Below, piece by piece: positions 50,389-62,247 of a stretch of 64,000 bases of DNA. Positions within the stretch are counted from its first letter, which is position 1. Every line of letters starts with the position of its first letter. Source of the DNA: Liolophura sinensis (taxonomy: Eukaryota; Mollusca; Polyplacophora; Chitonida; Chitonidae); assembly GCF_032854445.1 (NCBI RefSeq), contig NC_088300.1:71148984-71212983 (forward strand). Reading direction: 5' to 3'. The translations under genes were made by a program, and so were the position numbers. The notes under the pieces are model-generated. The model was given only the letters and a program-made list of their open reading frames with translations, was not told the origin of the DNA and did not search any database.

Positions 50389-50830
50389 TCATGCGCGATC
50401 AATTATAGGACAGCCGAAAGAGGGGCACAATTTGTACCCATCGGAATATCTATATACACTGTTGATGGTTATGGTTTTCCCGAATCTCACATAGATGTTA
50501 TTAATGAGAAATTCAAGCAAGTCGATGGACATCGAAACATCCCATGAATGATAACACTTGTATGAAGAACTATGTATGACCAGTATTATTAAACACCGAT
50601 CCAATCAGTGATGACATTTTACCTATTAAATCTATGCGAGGAATAGTAGTATAGAGAGTGGAGAAATCCCAAGTAGAGATGTCCTTATACGGTACTTGTG
50701 TTTGACCGTTTAATTCTTCGATGAGCCGTTTGGAGCTTTTAAGAAACCAAATGCAGTGGACGCCTGATTTTTTTTGCAACTGCACAAAAGCACTTTTTCA
50801 AAAATGACTTTTTGTAGAGCTTTCGTTAAG
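50389..50830 (-). pseudogene. Reverse-transcriptase fragment, Penelope-like (dead)
   Basis: The minus strand encodes WDFSTLYTTIPR (about 50639-50675), then after an in-frame stop LLEFLINNIYVRFG, then in a shifted frame IPMGTNCAP (about 50420-50447). These three blocks, in this order, are typical of reverse transcriptases of Penelope-like elements. The stop and the frameshift show it is not functional. No YxDD-type block or endonuclease was found; the element is truncated on both sides. Confidence 0.75.
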
Positions 50831-51046
50831 AGAGTAGATTAAAGCCATAATACCATGACATTGGGCATTCCAAGTCGATATTAGCAAGATCCATTTCTAA
50901 AACACCAGTTCTCGAAGAAATATGTACGAAACATTATTAATATGTAAATGGTAAATAAAGCTGGTAGCCGGTTAGAGATATAAGTAGTCAACAGTTTTCA
51001 ATGATACAAGGAAAACAATCTATATTTTAGAGATGAGAGTAGACTC

Positions 51047-51208
51047 CGTGGCCTAGTGTTAGTGTGCTAGCTAGCGCTGTGAGTTCAAGTCCAGCTCACG
51101 CTGGCCTCTTCTCCAGTCGTACTCGATCCGGTTTCTTTCCACCATAATACCGGTCGCCGACCTATACTAGTGGGGCGTTAAGCACAAATTAAATAAATTA
51201 ATAAATTT
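51047..51208 (+). repeat. SINE family A, shortened and diverged
   Basis: Head GACTCCGTGGCCTAGTG, box B GTGAGTTCAAGTCCAGCTC, a shortened body with GGTTTCTTTCCACCATAAT, and tail AATTAAATAAATTAATAAA. Confidence 0.75.
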
Positions 51209-51850
51209 TAGGCATGATACCTACACAGCAACAATGCATCAATGCTGACACCGACTCAGTTAAAAAAAAACATATTTTCAAACCTACTCATTTATGATGC
51301 TATGATGCTGAAATGTGATAGATTGCAGTTAGATCATTTGGAATAACAGACTGATTGCTTGATAACTGAATGACAGTGGACGACGACAGAAATCATCTGG
51401 TAATCCCTTCGTTTTTCTGAGAGAATTGATGCAAAATAGAATAGTTCTTTACGTAAGGGAGCGGCAATAAGCTAGAGTCTGTTACCGTGCCATGACTGAT
51501 GTATGAATAAAGCACTTAACAAAGGAGAGGGGCGTTAAGGAAGATGCACTTTGTGCAGATTGTGTATCAGTGCTGATATCAAGCCACTGACTAAATAAAG
51601 CTACATAGTGATGATGTCACCATCAACATGTCTGAATATAAATCTGACATCAGACTTAGAGTTTAGGAGACTGGTTTATCCTGTCAGCCTTTCCTCACAA
51701 TACCTGTTGCATTTCGCTAGTTTATGTATTAATCATTATTGCCGAACATTCCGCAGTGTAATTTTGCATTCATATAAATGCACATTTGAACGCACTTCTG
51801 GATTCAACAGATCACCGCTCTCATATTTTAAAATGTAAAAGTTTCTCACA
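51209..51850. other. Region upstream of the zinc-finger gene
   Basis: No conserved coding segment was recognised. It ends in a possible acceptor (TTTCTCACAG at 51841-51850), so part of it may be an intron of the zinc-finger gene rather than its promoter. An open frame at 51608-51838 has no recognisable features. Confidence 0.4.
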
Positions 51851-51889
51851 GTCGACGTGGAGTTAGTGCATGAAGAATTTTGTGAGAAC

Positions 51890-53937
<2,048 letters not shown>

Positions 53938-54074
53938 TCACAATTCATATTGTTTCCGGTATCAGATCGAGGTTGTGTTAGACCTGTGCTGTTTGGTGGC
54001 CATATTGATACGATTATCGGAACTTCCAGGTCTTTGGGACATATATTCCTTCGATTCATAGGCAACAAATGTTG

Positions 54075-54080
54075 AATAAA
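54075..54080 (+). terminator. Polyadenylation signal of the zinc-finger gene
   Basis: AATAAA lies about 140 bases after the TAA stop, followed by T-rich sequence. It is the first such hexamer downstream of the stop. Confidence 0.65.
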
Positions 54081-55814
54081 AACTTTTTTTAACCTTTTGA
54101 AGAAAGAAGAGAATCTACTATAAAAGTGAAGAAAATAGGATGTTTACTAGGTTGTCTTTATCGTGGAAATGAGAAGGAGGTTCGATATAGACGAAAGCGA
54201 CAGGGTGACCATGTATTGTACTGAAAGCGCTATCTTTGTGCAAGACAACAGCAATCTGCACAAGCGGCAATCTCTTTTTTAGTCTGATGTGAAGGCGCAA
54301 AACAGTTTCCTACTTACCAGTTTTGATGTTATTCTTTTACTTTTATATATGTGATGATCAAATTATTTACCGCGCATACACATGTGCATTACTTCACACA
54401 TTCCTTTCATTCAATGCCTGAGTCAGTGTTTTAACACAAAAAAACATTCAATAAAAATGAATTATCTTTGAGTCTTCTAAAACATCCTTGCATCACATAA
54501 ACAGAGACTATTAATTTATCTCTTTATTTATATGTAGGTGAGATACAAAAAACGTAAGTGAGATGAGAAAGAAACACATTATTCACATGCTACATTTTGT
54601 TCACCAAACAACACAAATCACATCTTTATGAGGTATCTGTGTTGACAAGCTATTGCCAATATAAGGGTATTTGACGGTCATCCATGCAGATCAGTTAACT
54701 GGTGAAGGGCGAAAGATATAAATATGTAACATGATACATATACGTCCGAGTAATGAAGATAATGATACGATTTCCGCCCCTGTCTAATATTGTCAGCAAT
54801 CAGCATGTTAGAAACAATCTGTTTTAAAAGCACGGAGCTGATGGTGAAAGTCCAAATGTATAGGGGATACCTGAAAAGAAAAAAGACAAAAAAGAAGCTA
54901 ATTAGGACACTACTGGAAATGGAAGCGGGATTAAGACATGTCTTTGGCCGTTTTATGATTGGCCTCTTTGAAAGGATATTTTCGTGGGAAACGTATTGTC
55001 ATAGGCCGCCGGGAGCGTATTGTGTGGGGCTTAGTAACGGATTACTAGTATAGTAATTAATGATGAAATGACATGACGATGCACTTTACAGACCGCGACG
55101 TGCAAGAAACCATTCCATAACCTTTATGAAGAACCATTCCTGTTGTTCATTGTTCAGACTCCCAGGTTCATTAGTATAGTCGTCTTTTGCCTCTTAACTG
55201 AAGCAAAACACAAACAATGCTAATTCTAACGCAGCTTCATTAGCTTTCGGCCTGATATTTTTTCACGTTGATCAATATTTTCAAAAGACGGAGGGCACGT
55301 GGCAATATTTATCAGGCTGCATACCCACGCAACACGCTGGTATAGTGAATTTATTACAATGAAATGCATAAGGGTCCGACGCACGCTGCCTTTTCAAGGA
55401 CGCTTTGTCACTATATCGCCAACAGCGACGTCACGGCTCATACGATGAGAAAAAGGGCGCAGTGCCCGACTCTGTACCTTGGTTGAGCTGAGAGAAAATA
55501 CTTGACTTAGAAGGACAGCCAGTTATTCAGTTTTGACTCGAATAGCAAGGCTTTGCAATTTATTCGCCTCACAAAATGGCACGAAAAGTTTTTTCACATC
55601 TTGTTGTTATTTTATTTAGAACACTTGAAAATGAAGGCTGGTTGCTATCGGCTGGTGCGTATGTCTGTAGCTTAGTAAGTATATAGAAAAAATATCCAAC
55701 GCATGGGCTGTATTCCGTGCCTATTTGGCGAATACCATAACTTATTCAATGCGACCAGGTCAGGTCCAAAGACTTTAAAAATGGTACTTGTTGCTGTTTC
55801 GTTTGGCGCTCAGC
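54081..55814. other. Intergenic DNA between zinc-finger and GPCR genes
   Basis: No coding exon, RNA gene or mobile element recognised. Open frames at 54118-54300 and 54790-55053 show no known domain. Confidence 0.6.
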
Positions 55815-56045
55815 ACTGAGAGGTTACAACTAAGAAACAGGACTGGTTAGCCCGGTGTTAGTATGATGTGGCTGAGTGTGGTGCCATGTCTGGTGTATCT
55901 GGCATGATACTTCAGTGACGGCAGCACTTTGGCGGTATGCATGGACTCTTTTTATATGTACACATATCTAATGACTCCCCGTCGTCATGCATATGACTAA
56001 AAATTGTTAAGTTCGACGTATAATTCCAAGCATATATACACATAC
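55815..56045 (+). repeat. Family-B element, head-truncated
   Basis: AGAAACAGGACTGGTTAG, GTGTATCTGGCATGA, GGCAGCACTTTGGCGG and TTGTTAAGTTCGACGTATAA match, in reverse complement, the copies at 27244 and 61150. Confidence 0.7.
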
Positions 56046-56307
56046 ATCCATACCTAATCAGTGCGGATTGATCATTCAGATTCCATGAATTTTCTTTGAA
56101 TTGTAAATCACCAATACACCAAGCCACTTCACCACCACGGTGCGCTTCATATATATGTAACATAAAAATGTGATGTAAGTTTTTGCCTTATATACGTTTT
56201 TTTTCTTCATAAAGAACAACCGGTAAAATAAAGAGGGGTCTGACGACTGGAAAGGTTGGTCAAGATCAAGGTTTAGCTTGCGAAATTAGTGAAATACCTA
56301 ATTAGGG

Positions 56308-56466
56308 TACGTGGGAAGGTCTGACAACAACCTGCGGATGGTCGTGGTTTTCCACTGGGCACTGCTCGATTTCCTCCCCCCCACAATGCTGGCCGCGGTC
56401 GTATAAGTGAAATATTTTTGATTACGGCGTAAAAAAACACCAATCAATTACATAAATAAATAAATA
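56308..56466 (+). repeat. SINE family A, 5'-truncated
   Basis: Starts at GTACGTGGGAAGGTCTGACA, then CCTGCGGATGGTCGTGG, then tail GTATAAGTGAAATATTTTTG and AATAAATAAATAC. The tRNA-like head is missing. Confidence 0.85.
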
Positions 56467-56700
56467 CATAATTTGGCCCTTCGGTGATACCACAATTTAC
56501 ATCAACCATGCCTGTGAATAGCGTAATTCAGTATCAAAAGCGATCTTTTTCACTTAATTTTTGACGTTAAGAAAAATGAAAAATTGTATTTCGCAAGAAA
56601 GCATTTGAAGTATTCCTTCAGTACGAATTACCCTGATCAGATCACACACTTGTTGTAACTAAATGTACTTAAATGAATAGAGTAATTTTCGCATGTTCTA

Positions 56701-56733
56701 TATTTATTTATTTGATTGGTGTTTTACGCCGTT
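56701..56733 (-). repeat. SINE family A tail stub
   Basis: TTTATTTATTTGATTGGTGT followed by TTTACGCCGT matches only the extreme 3' end of the SINE in reverse. It is a strongly truncated insertion. Confidence 0.7.
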
Positions 56734-56876
56734 GCATATTCTGTAGTCATCATTTATATTTACCTGCAAGGCAGTTGAGTCTGCTCCTGAAACAGTACAG
56801 AGGGATGCCAGTAGCATACACACCAAAGTTTTCCTACCTTGACACCACAGAGTGTTGATGTCCGTTGTTACCCTTT

Positions 56877-57887
56877 TCAATGTGTACTTGTATCCACACC
56901 TCCAGTCCTCGTTCGCCTTAGTGTTAAGCTGTGGATTTTAGTAACCACGCCTTTGTAGGCATTCCTGTACTTCTTGTTGACGAGACCGTAGACGACAGGG
57001 TTAGCGGCAGACGACATCCACACGACAGTAAAGCATGTCATGTGAACCGAAATTGCCACAAAGACACCGACCTGGGAAAGGGTATTGTCCAGTAGTGATG
57101 GTATAGCCGTGACAAAATACACAACGTAGACGATGGCCAACATCAGAGAGAGCCTGGCCTCAGTTCTCCTAGTAGCGCCTAAAGCGGTCGCATCCCCTAT
57201 GGCCTCCACTCTCTTCCTACTTGCAAGAACGTGCAAGAAGATCCGGATGTAACACAAAGTCATAAAAACTAAAGGAAATATGGCCGTAATACCTATGACA
57301 ATGGGTTTTAGAATACCGTTTCCTATCCATCCGCAGTTCTTATCCTGAGATTCGAACCCGAAACTTCCTAAGGATTCGTCAAAAATTGTGGGCAGTAGTA
57401 TCAGGAAAGGTACAAGGAAATCGCAGAAACATGTTATGATCACAACTCCATTTCTACTTATGTAGTGGTATTTGCTCTTCAGAACAATAGCTATGTACCT
57501 GTTGATGGCAATAGCACCTGTACTCATCACCGACGACCCCAGAAGCCAGTTCGTGATGAAGCCAATGGCCCAGCAGGCCTTTGGGGCTGGCGGATGTCCG
57601 CTAAAGTATGTATAGGTGTGAACAGGAACAGATATACAGAGAAACAACAGGTCGCAAACGCTCAGACTTAAAACGAGGAAATTTGGGGCGCTTCTCAGTT
57701 CTTTGTTGATGATTACTGAAGCAATTACTAAAAGGTTACCTGGAATCCCGATCAGCATTATAATGCCACTTAACCCAGCCAAAAATATGAATACCGAGTC
57801 ACCGTCCGGTGGAATGTCTCCTGTTGAATTGAAATTAGTATCGTTGCCTCCAGAATTGTTGAGAGCTTCAGAAATCAAGTCTTCCAT
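56877..57887 (-). CDS. Class A (rhodopsin-like) G-protein-coupled receptor, intronless
   Basis: 336 residues with seven hydrophobic segments: TM1 about 30-54 (PGNLLVIAS), TM2 about 66-90 (SLSVCDLLF), TM3 ending AINRYIAIV, TM4 about 148-170, TM5 PIVIGITAIFPLVFMTLCYI, TM6 LMLAIVYVVYFVTAIP and TM7 ending NPVVYG. The N-terminus has glycosylation sites (NNS, NDT, NST). A cysteine before TM3 (KACW) and one in the second outer loop (KNCGW) can form the usual disulphide. NRY replaces DRY, as in melatonin- and moody-type receptors. TM6 lacks the CWxP tryptophan, and TM4 lacks the usual tryptophan. The single-exon structure matches many invertebrate orphan receptor expansions. The ligand is unknown; a melatonin/GPR84/moody-like relative is my best guess. 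Confidence 0.9.
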   Translation of the reverse strand: MEDLISEALNNSGGNDTNFNSTGDIPPDGDSVFIFLAGLSGIIMLIGIPGNLLVIASVIINKELRSAPNFLVLSLSVCDLLFLCISVPVHTYTYFSGHPPAPKACWAIGFITNWLLGSSVMSTGAIAINRYIAIVLKSKYHYISRNGVVIITCFCDFLVPFLILLPTIFDESLGSFGFESQDKNCGWIGNGILKPIVIGITAIFPLVFMTLCYIRIFLHVLASRKRVEAIGDATALGATRRTEARLSLMLAIVYVVYFVTAIPSLLDNTLSQVGVFVAISVHMTCFTVVWMSSAANPVVYGLVNKKYRNAYKGVVTKIHSLTLRRTRTGGVDTSTH

Positions 57888-58845
57888 GTCTCTTGTAATC
57901 TAGTCAGATACTGTCAATGAGCGATTTACATACTCTTTTTATCAGCTCTACACGCCGCTAATGAGTCGCTAACTCCGCTCTTTGAGCATCCTGCCAGCTT
58001 CCTGTTCTCTGGCCGTCTAGACTTGGGTATCCTTATTCTCCCCCATTATATATAGGTGTCTGGACTTACCCGATTGGTTGAGTTACGTGTCATTCAATTG
58101 CAAAGAACAAATGAAGCCGTTGTTTATTCGCAGCTTTGCACAGGGAATCCTTGATATTTTCCCGGATCTGCAATTCTGCTTTATTACATGAAGTTTGTTA
58201 GAGACCTCTTAGTAATAAGGTATATTTCTTTGCGCGGGCGAAAGTCTTTGCATCACACATGGGAAAGTTCTCGATGTTCGTCTCAGAAACTCCTTTGGTT
58301 CTTTGTTGAAGAAAGTCTTCAAGTCTGCTAATCATTCTCGGCACTTGAGTAGAAATATCAATCACACCAATAAATGAGCAATCTCAACTCAGGCCGCCCC
58401 AGTAATTTCAGCCGTTATACAGCGGGAATATATTCCCTACTTATGGCCATTCGGATACTAATACAAAATAAATAAATTCTATTGCGTAAATCATGTGTCT
58501 CAGCATATAACGAATCATGACTAACCTTCATGGTGTGTCATGGTTTACATTGCGACTCTTTAACTTCTATGTACTACAACAATGGGGCTTAATATTTATT
58601 TATAAAATCTATTTTTCCATATATATATATTTATATTTATGATATTGTTGTAATTATTACCCCTGCAGCCAAATATGCATATCAGTGCTGCGAGTGCGCC
58701 ATTGGCCTATGGGAATCTGGAATAAAACACCGTTATTCTATGTGGAATTATCCTGTATATCTCAAACGCCATTTTTGATCTCGTTTTTAGCAACTACTAA
58801 CGCGATCTGTAATTCGCTTTTTCTGTCTATCTATCGCTCTTCCAG
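57888..58845. other. Region upstream of the GPCR gene
   Basis: Probable 5' flank of the receptor gene. Contains AT-rich low-complexity sequence at about 58600-58650. No exon or mobile element recognised. Confidence 0.5.
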
Positions 58846-58849
58846 TAGG

Positions 58850-59312
58850 GCTGTTGGTCTGCCGTTGGGTTGGTCTTTCGTACGGTTGGTTTGTCGTTGG
58901 GTTGGTCTGTAGTACGGTTGGTCTGTCGTTGGGGTGATCTGTTGTACGGTTGGTCTGTCGTTGGGTTGATCTGTTATGCGGTTGGTCTGTCGTTGGGTTG
59001 GTCTGTCGTACGGTTGGTCTGTTGCTGGGTTGGTCTGTCGTATGGTGGTCTGTCGTACGGTTGATCTGTCGTTCGCTTGGTCTGTCGTACGGTTGGTCTG
59101 TTGCTCGTTGGTTTGTCGTTGGGTTGGTCTTTCGTACGGTTAGTCCGTCGTACGGTTGGCCTGTCCTTGGGTTGGGCTGTCGTTGAGTTGGTGTGTGGTT
59201 CGGTTGGTCTGTCGTTGACTTGGTCTTTCGTACGGTTGGTCTGTCGTTGGGCTGGTCTGTAGTTGGGTTGGGCTGTCGTTGAGCTGGTCTGTCGTTCGGT
59301 TGGTCTGTCGTT
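58850..59312. repeat. 16-bp minisatellite (about 28 units)
   Basis: The unit is GGTTGGTCTGTCGTTG with alternating GTAC and GTTG ends. Because 16 is not a multiple of 3, each frame cycles through a 16-residue repeat, giving long stop-free frames on both strands (for example minus 58787-59323, rich in T, D, Q, P, N and R). These are repeat artefacts, not genes. Confidence 0.95.
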
Positions 59313-60169
59313 CGATTCGTCAAACTTCTGACATCCTATTCTTAAACATGGATAATTCAGATAACGAATGGCTGGAGTTCAGGACAACATCGATTCTTTA
59401 ATCGGTTTTTATGACGAACACACCAACGCCCATTTTTGAGGGTCTTCAGGTGTGCCCTTTATTTTGTGACCAGAGGGAATACTCGTTATCCTGTGAAATA
59501 CACAATTTCACGATACAATATTCTAATACATACAACAAAGTGAAAGTATCACGTGTTTGTTATAGTTATCATAAAAAGGTGTCTGGACGGCAAGATACTA
59601 GGCTAACACACTATACAGCTATATATGCTGTTTATAGTTTTAAAGTTACACATGCAGAAGCTCTCAGACGTTCATCTCAATGAAAGATATTCCTTAGTTT
59701 GTTATGTAACCAAACGATAAATGAAAGATTATAAGGTTTGAAGTACATCGTCAACTTTGAACTATGAACTATAGATGAAACAAGAGAAAGTTGAGAGTTT
59801 GTTAGTACTTGGGCGGTATTTGTAGATTATAGCAAACATATCAAAGTTTATCATGGTAACCCCAGTAATGGAACAAACTGCCCAACGTAGACTCGGAATG
59901 GAACTACCACCACTCAAAGATTTGAAACGGCTTGTGTGGCGTCTAAAAGAAGTAAAGTGAATCTTTTGCACTACGAGAAATCAATTATTGTACAGGTCCA
60001 ATGCTTAATGCAAACACAATTTGCAAAAGTAACAAAACGTTCTTTTACTCTTTTCAAATACATGTACTAATGATATACATGCTGCTCGAACCTAATATAT
60101 CATTAGTTAATTATCCATATTTAATCAGCAAAACAACAACAATATTGTACCGACTACAACTATCGTCAT
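59313..60169. other. Intergenic DNA
   Basis: No gene recognised. A segment near 59366-59400 (GCTGGAGTTCAGGACAACAT) has a close second copy near 60933-60965. Confidence 0.55.
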
Positions 60170-60180
60170 TCAATTATCTG

Positions 60181-60451
60181 GGGGCCTCCGTGGCTCAGTC
60201 GGTTAAAGCGCTAGCGCAGCGTAATGACCCAGGAGTCTCTCACCAATGCGGTCGCTGTGAGTTCAAGTCCAGCTCATGCTGGCTTCCTCTCCGGCCGTAC
60301 GTGAGAAGGTCTGTCAGCAGCCTGCGGATGGTCGTGGGTTTCCCCCGGGCTGTGCCCAGTTTCCACCCACCATAATGCTGGCCGCCGTCGTATAAGTGAA
60401 ATATTCTTGAGTACGGCGTAAAACACCAATCAAAAAAAAAAAAAAAAAAAA
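60181..60451 (+). mobile_element. Full-length SINE family A with target-site duplication
   Basis: Head GGGGCCTCCGTGGCTCAGTC, box B GAGTTCAAGTCC, body GTGGGTTTCCCCCGGGCTGT, tail AATATTCTTGAGTACGGCGT, AAACACCAATC and a pure A-tail of about 20. TCAATTATCTG occurs at 60170-60180 and again at 60452-60462, a perfect 11-bp target-site duplication. This is the best preserved copy in the window and was inserted by L1-type target-primed retrotransposition. Confidence 0.95.
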
Positions 60452-60462
60452 TCAATTATCTG

Positions 60463-61149
60463 TTTTGAGATGGTGCGTTAGGCCCACCATACATGAACAT
60501 ATTACAACACAAATAAAATTGAGAAATTGTCACATATATCATGCGTAACAATACATACACTCAACCTACCAAAAAGTAAAAGGGGCGATGCGGGTAACGG
60601 GTTTCAATACATTGGAACGCACACGGTAGGATGGTTATCTGCGTCTGTCAGATTACAAAATACAAGTAAGGGAACAAAACAGTTCCCTATACTCACAGAG
60701 CGACAATAACTAAGTGCAGCTGAAACTTGATTATTTACAGTGCTATTGCTAATAAAAAGAGAATAATAGCTACACACTACACTCAGAAAAATCTACAGAT
60801 TTCGAAAAAGTAGAAACTCGAGGTAGGAGTTCTAACCATGGAGACCACCCAGAGCATCTGTAACTTGCTTCATCCTAGGGAAGCCTGTATCTGACATAAT
60901 CATACCATACGCCTATTACAGAATAACGAGTGGCTGGAGTTCAGGACGACATCGACTCTTTGCGAGATGTTTAACTTGCACTTAAATTGTGTTTAAATTC
61001 TTCACTGGGATATCGTAGGTACACTCTCATTACACTGGGTTGGTCTGTCGTTTGGTTAGTTGTTTGGGTTTGAATTACTGGTTTAGCTAAATTGTGCAAA
61101 ACCCTGCTGTTCGGGAGCTTATTAAGCCTATAAATGTCTCCCTATATTT
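60463..61149. other. Intergenic DNA with stray repeat pieces
   Basis: A single stray unit of the 16-bp repeat (GGGTTGGTCTGTCGTTTGG) lies near 61036-61054, close to the duplicate of the 59366 segment. No gene recognised. Confidence 0.5.
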
Positions 61150-61496
61150 GCGTATGTATGTATGCTTGGCGTTTTGCACCGTACTTAACAATTCATATGA
61201 CGAGGAGGAGTCAATAGGTGTGTGTATTTGTGTCTTCTTATGGCAGAGCGAATCCATGCCGCCAAAGTGCTGCGGCCACTAGATTATCATGTCGAATTCA
61301 CCAGACACTCCACCCAGTCACAGTATCCATACTGACAACCAGTCCTGTTTCCATGCTGTAACGTCTCAGTGGTGATTGCCAAGCAAGGCAGTAAGTACCA
61401 TTTTAAAAGCCTTTGGTATATCCTGACCGGGGTTTCATCCGTGGTATTCCGACTGCGAGGCGGAGCCTCTCACCATTAAGCCACCGAAGCGGTCTT
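61150..61496 (-). repeat. Family-B tRNA-derived element, most complete copy
   Basis: Left edge ATGCTTGGCGTTTTGCACCG, body GGCAGAGCGAATCCATGCCG and AACCAGTCCTGTTTCCATG. On the minus strand the right end reads ACCGCTTCGGTGGCTTAATG, then GAGAGGCTCCGCCTCGCAGT, a tRNA-like head. Related copies lie at 27244-28013 and 55815-56045. Confidence 0.75.
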
Positions 61497-61887
61497 ATAT
61501 TTGAGTAGTCCACAAGTATATAACACAGTTTCTTCCACAACACGTTGTAAGCTAGATTTGGTCCTGTAGCCTGTACGATTAAGTAGGGATGGAGGTGGCA
61601 AAGAGTTCATAAATACTGAAATAAACGGGATTTTCCAGCACATTCCAGAAGAAATCAATAATTGTCTTCCTGGACATTCTTGTAGACAACATAACGAACG
61701 GAGTAGCTAGCGCGCAAGTCCACAGATATATCACCTGATATGAGAGGTCTAGCTGGTTTCATATTTGATACCGTAGAATGTGTAACGTACAAAACAGTAG
61801 TCAGGACTATCGGAGAATAATGAGGAGAGCATCAGAGCCTGTGCGGAAAGGACTCGCCACCTCCTCTCACCTCTCTCCTCCCGTCAG

Positions 61888-62247
61888 GTAGTTGACAAGG
61901 CTGCTTGCTGGAATGCCAGTCCATACCACTGGGTAGTTGACAAAGCTGCTTGCTGGAATGCCAGTCCATACCACTGGGTAGTTGACAAAGCTGCTTGCTG
62001 GAATGCCAGTCCATACCACTAGGTAGGTGACAAAGCTGCTTGCTGGAATGCCAGTCCATGCCACTGGGTAGTTGACAAAGCAGCTTGCTGGAATGCCAGT
62101 CCATGCCACTGGGTAGTTGACAAAGCTGCTTGCTGGAATGCCAGTCCATGCCACTGGGTAGTTGACAAAGCTGCTTGCTGGAATGCCAGTCCATACCACT
62201 CGGTAGTTGACAAAGCTGCTTGCTGGAATGCACGCCCATACCACTGG
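61888..62247. repeat. 45-bp minisatellite, 8 copies
   Basis: Units of GTAGTTGACAAAGCTGCTTG plus CTGGAATGCCAGTCCATACC and ACTGG repeat eight times with few changes. As 45 is divisible by 3, several minus-strand frames stay open (one encodes a repeat of MDWHSSKQLCQLPSG). There is no splice or start context that makes a gene convincing. Confidence 0.95.

Noticed and set aside
51608-51838. 76-codon frame just upstream of the zinc-finger gene
   Set aside because: No domain, and separated from the finger frame by stops; at most part of an unproven 5' exon.
58787-59323. Minus-strand 178-codon frame rich in T, D, Q, P, N and R
   Set aside because: Produced by the 16-bp repeat; opposite-strand frames are equally open.
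60181-60255. tRNA gene (also at 13877, 40333 and 46077)
   Set aside because: Boxes A and B are present but no complete cloverleaf or acceptor stem forms, and each is joined to a SINE body and tail.
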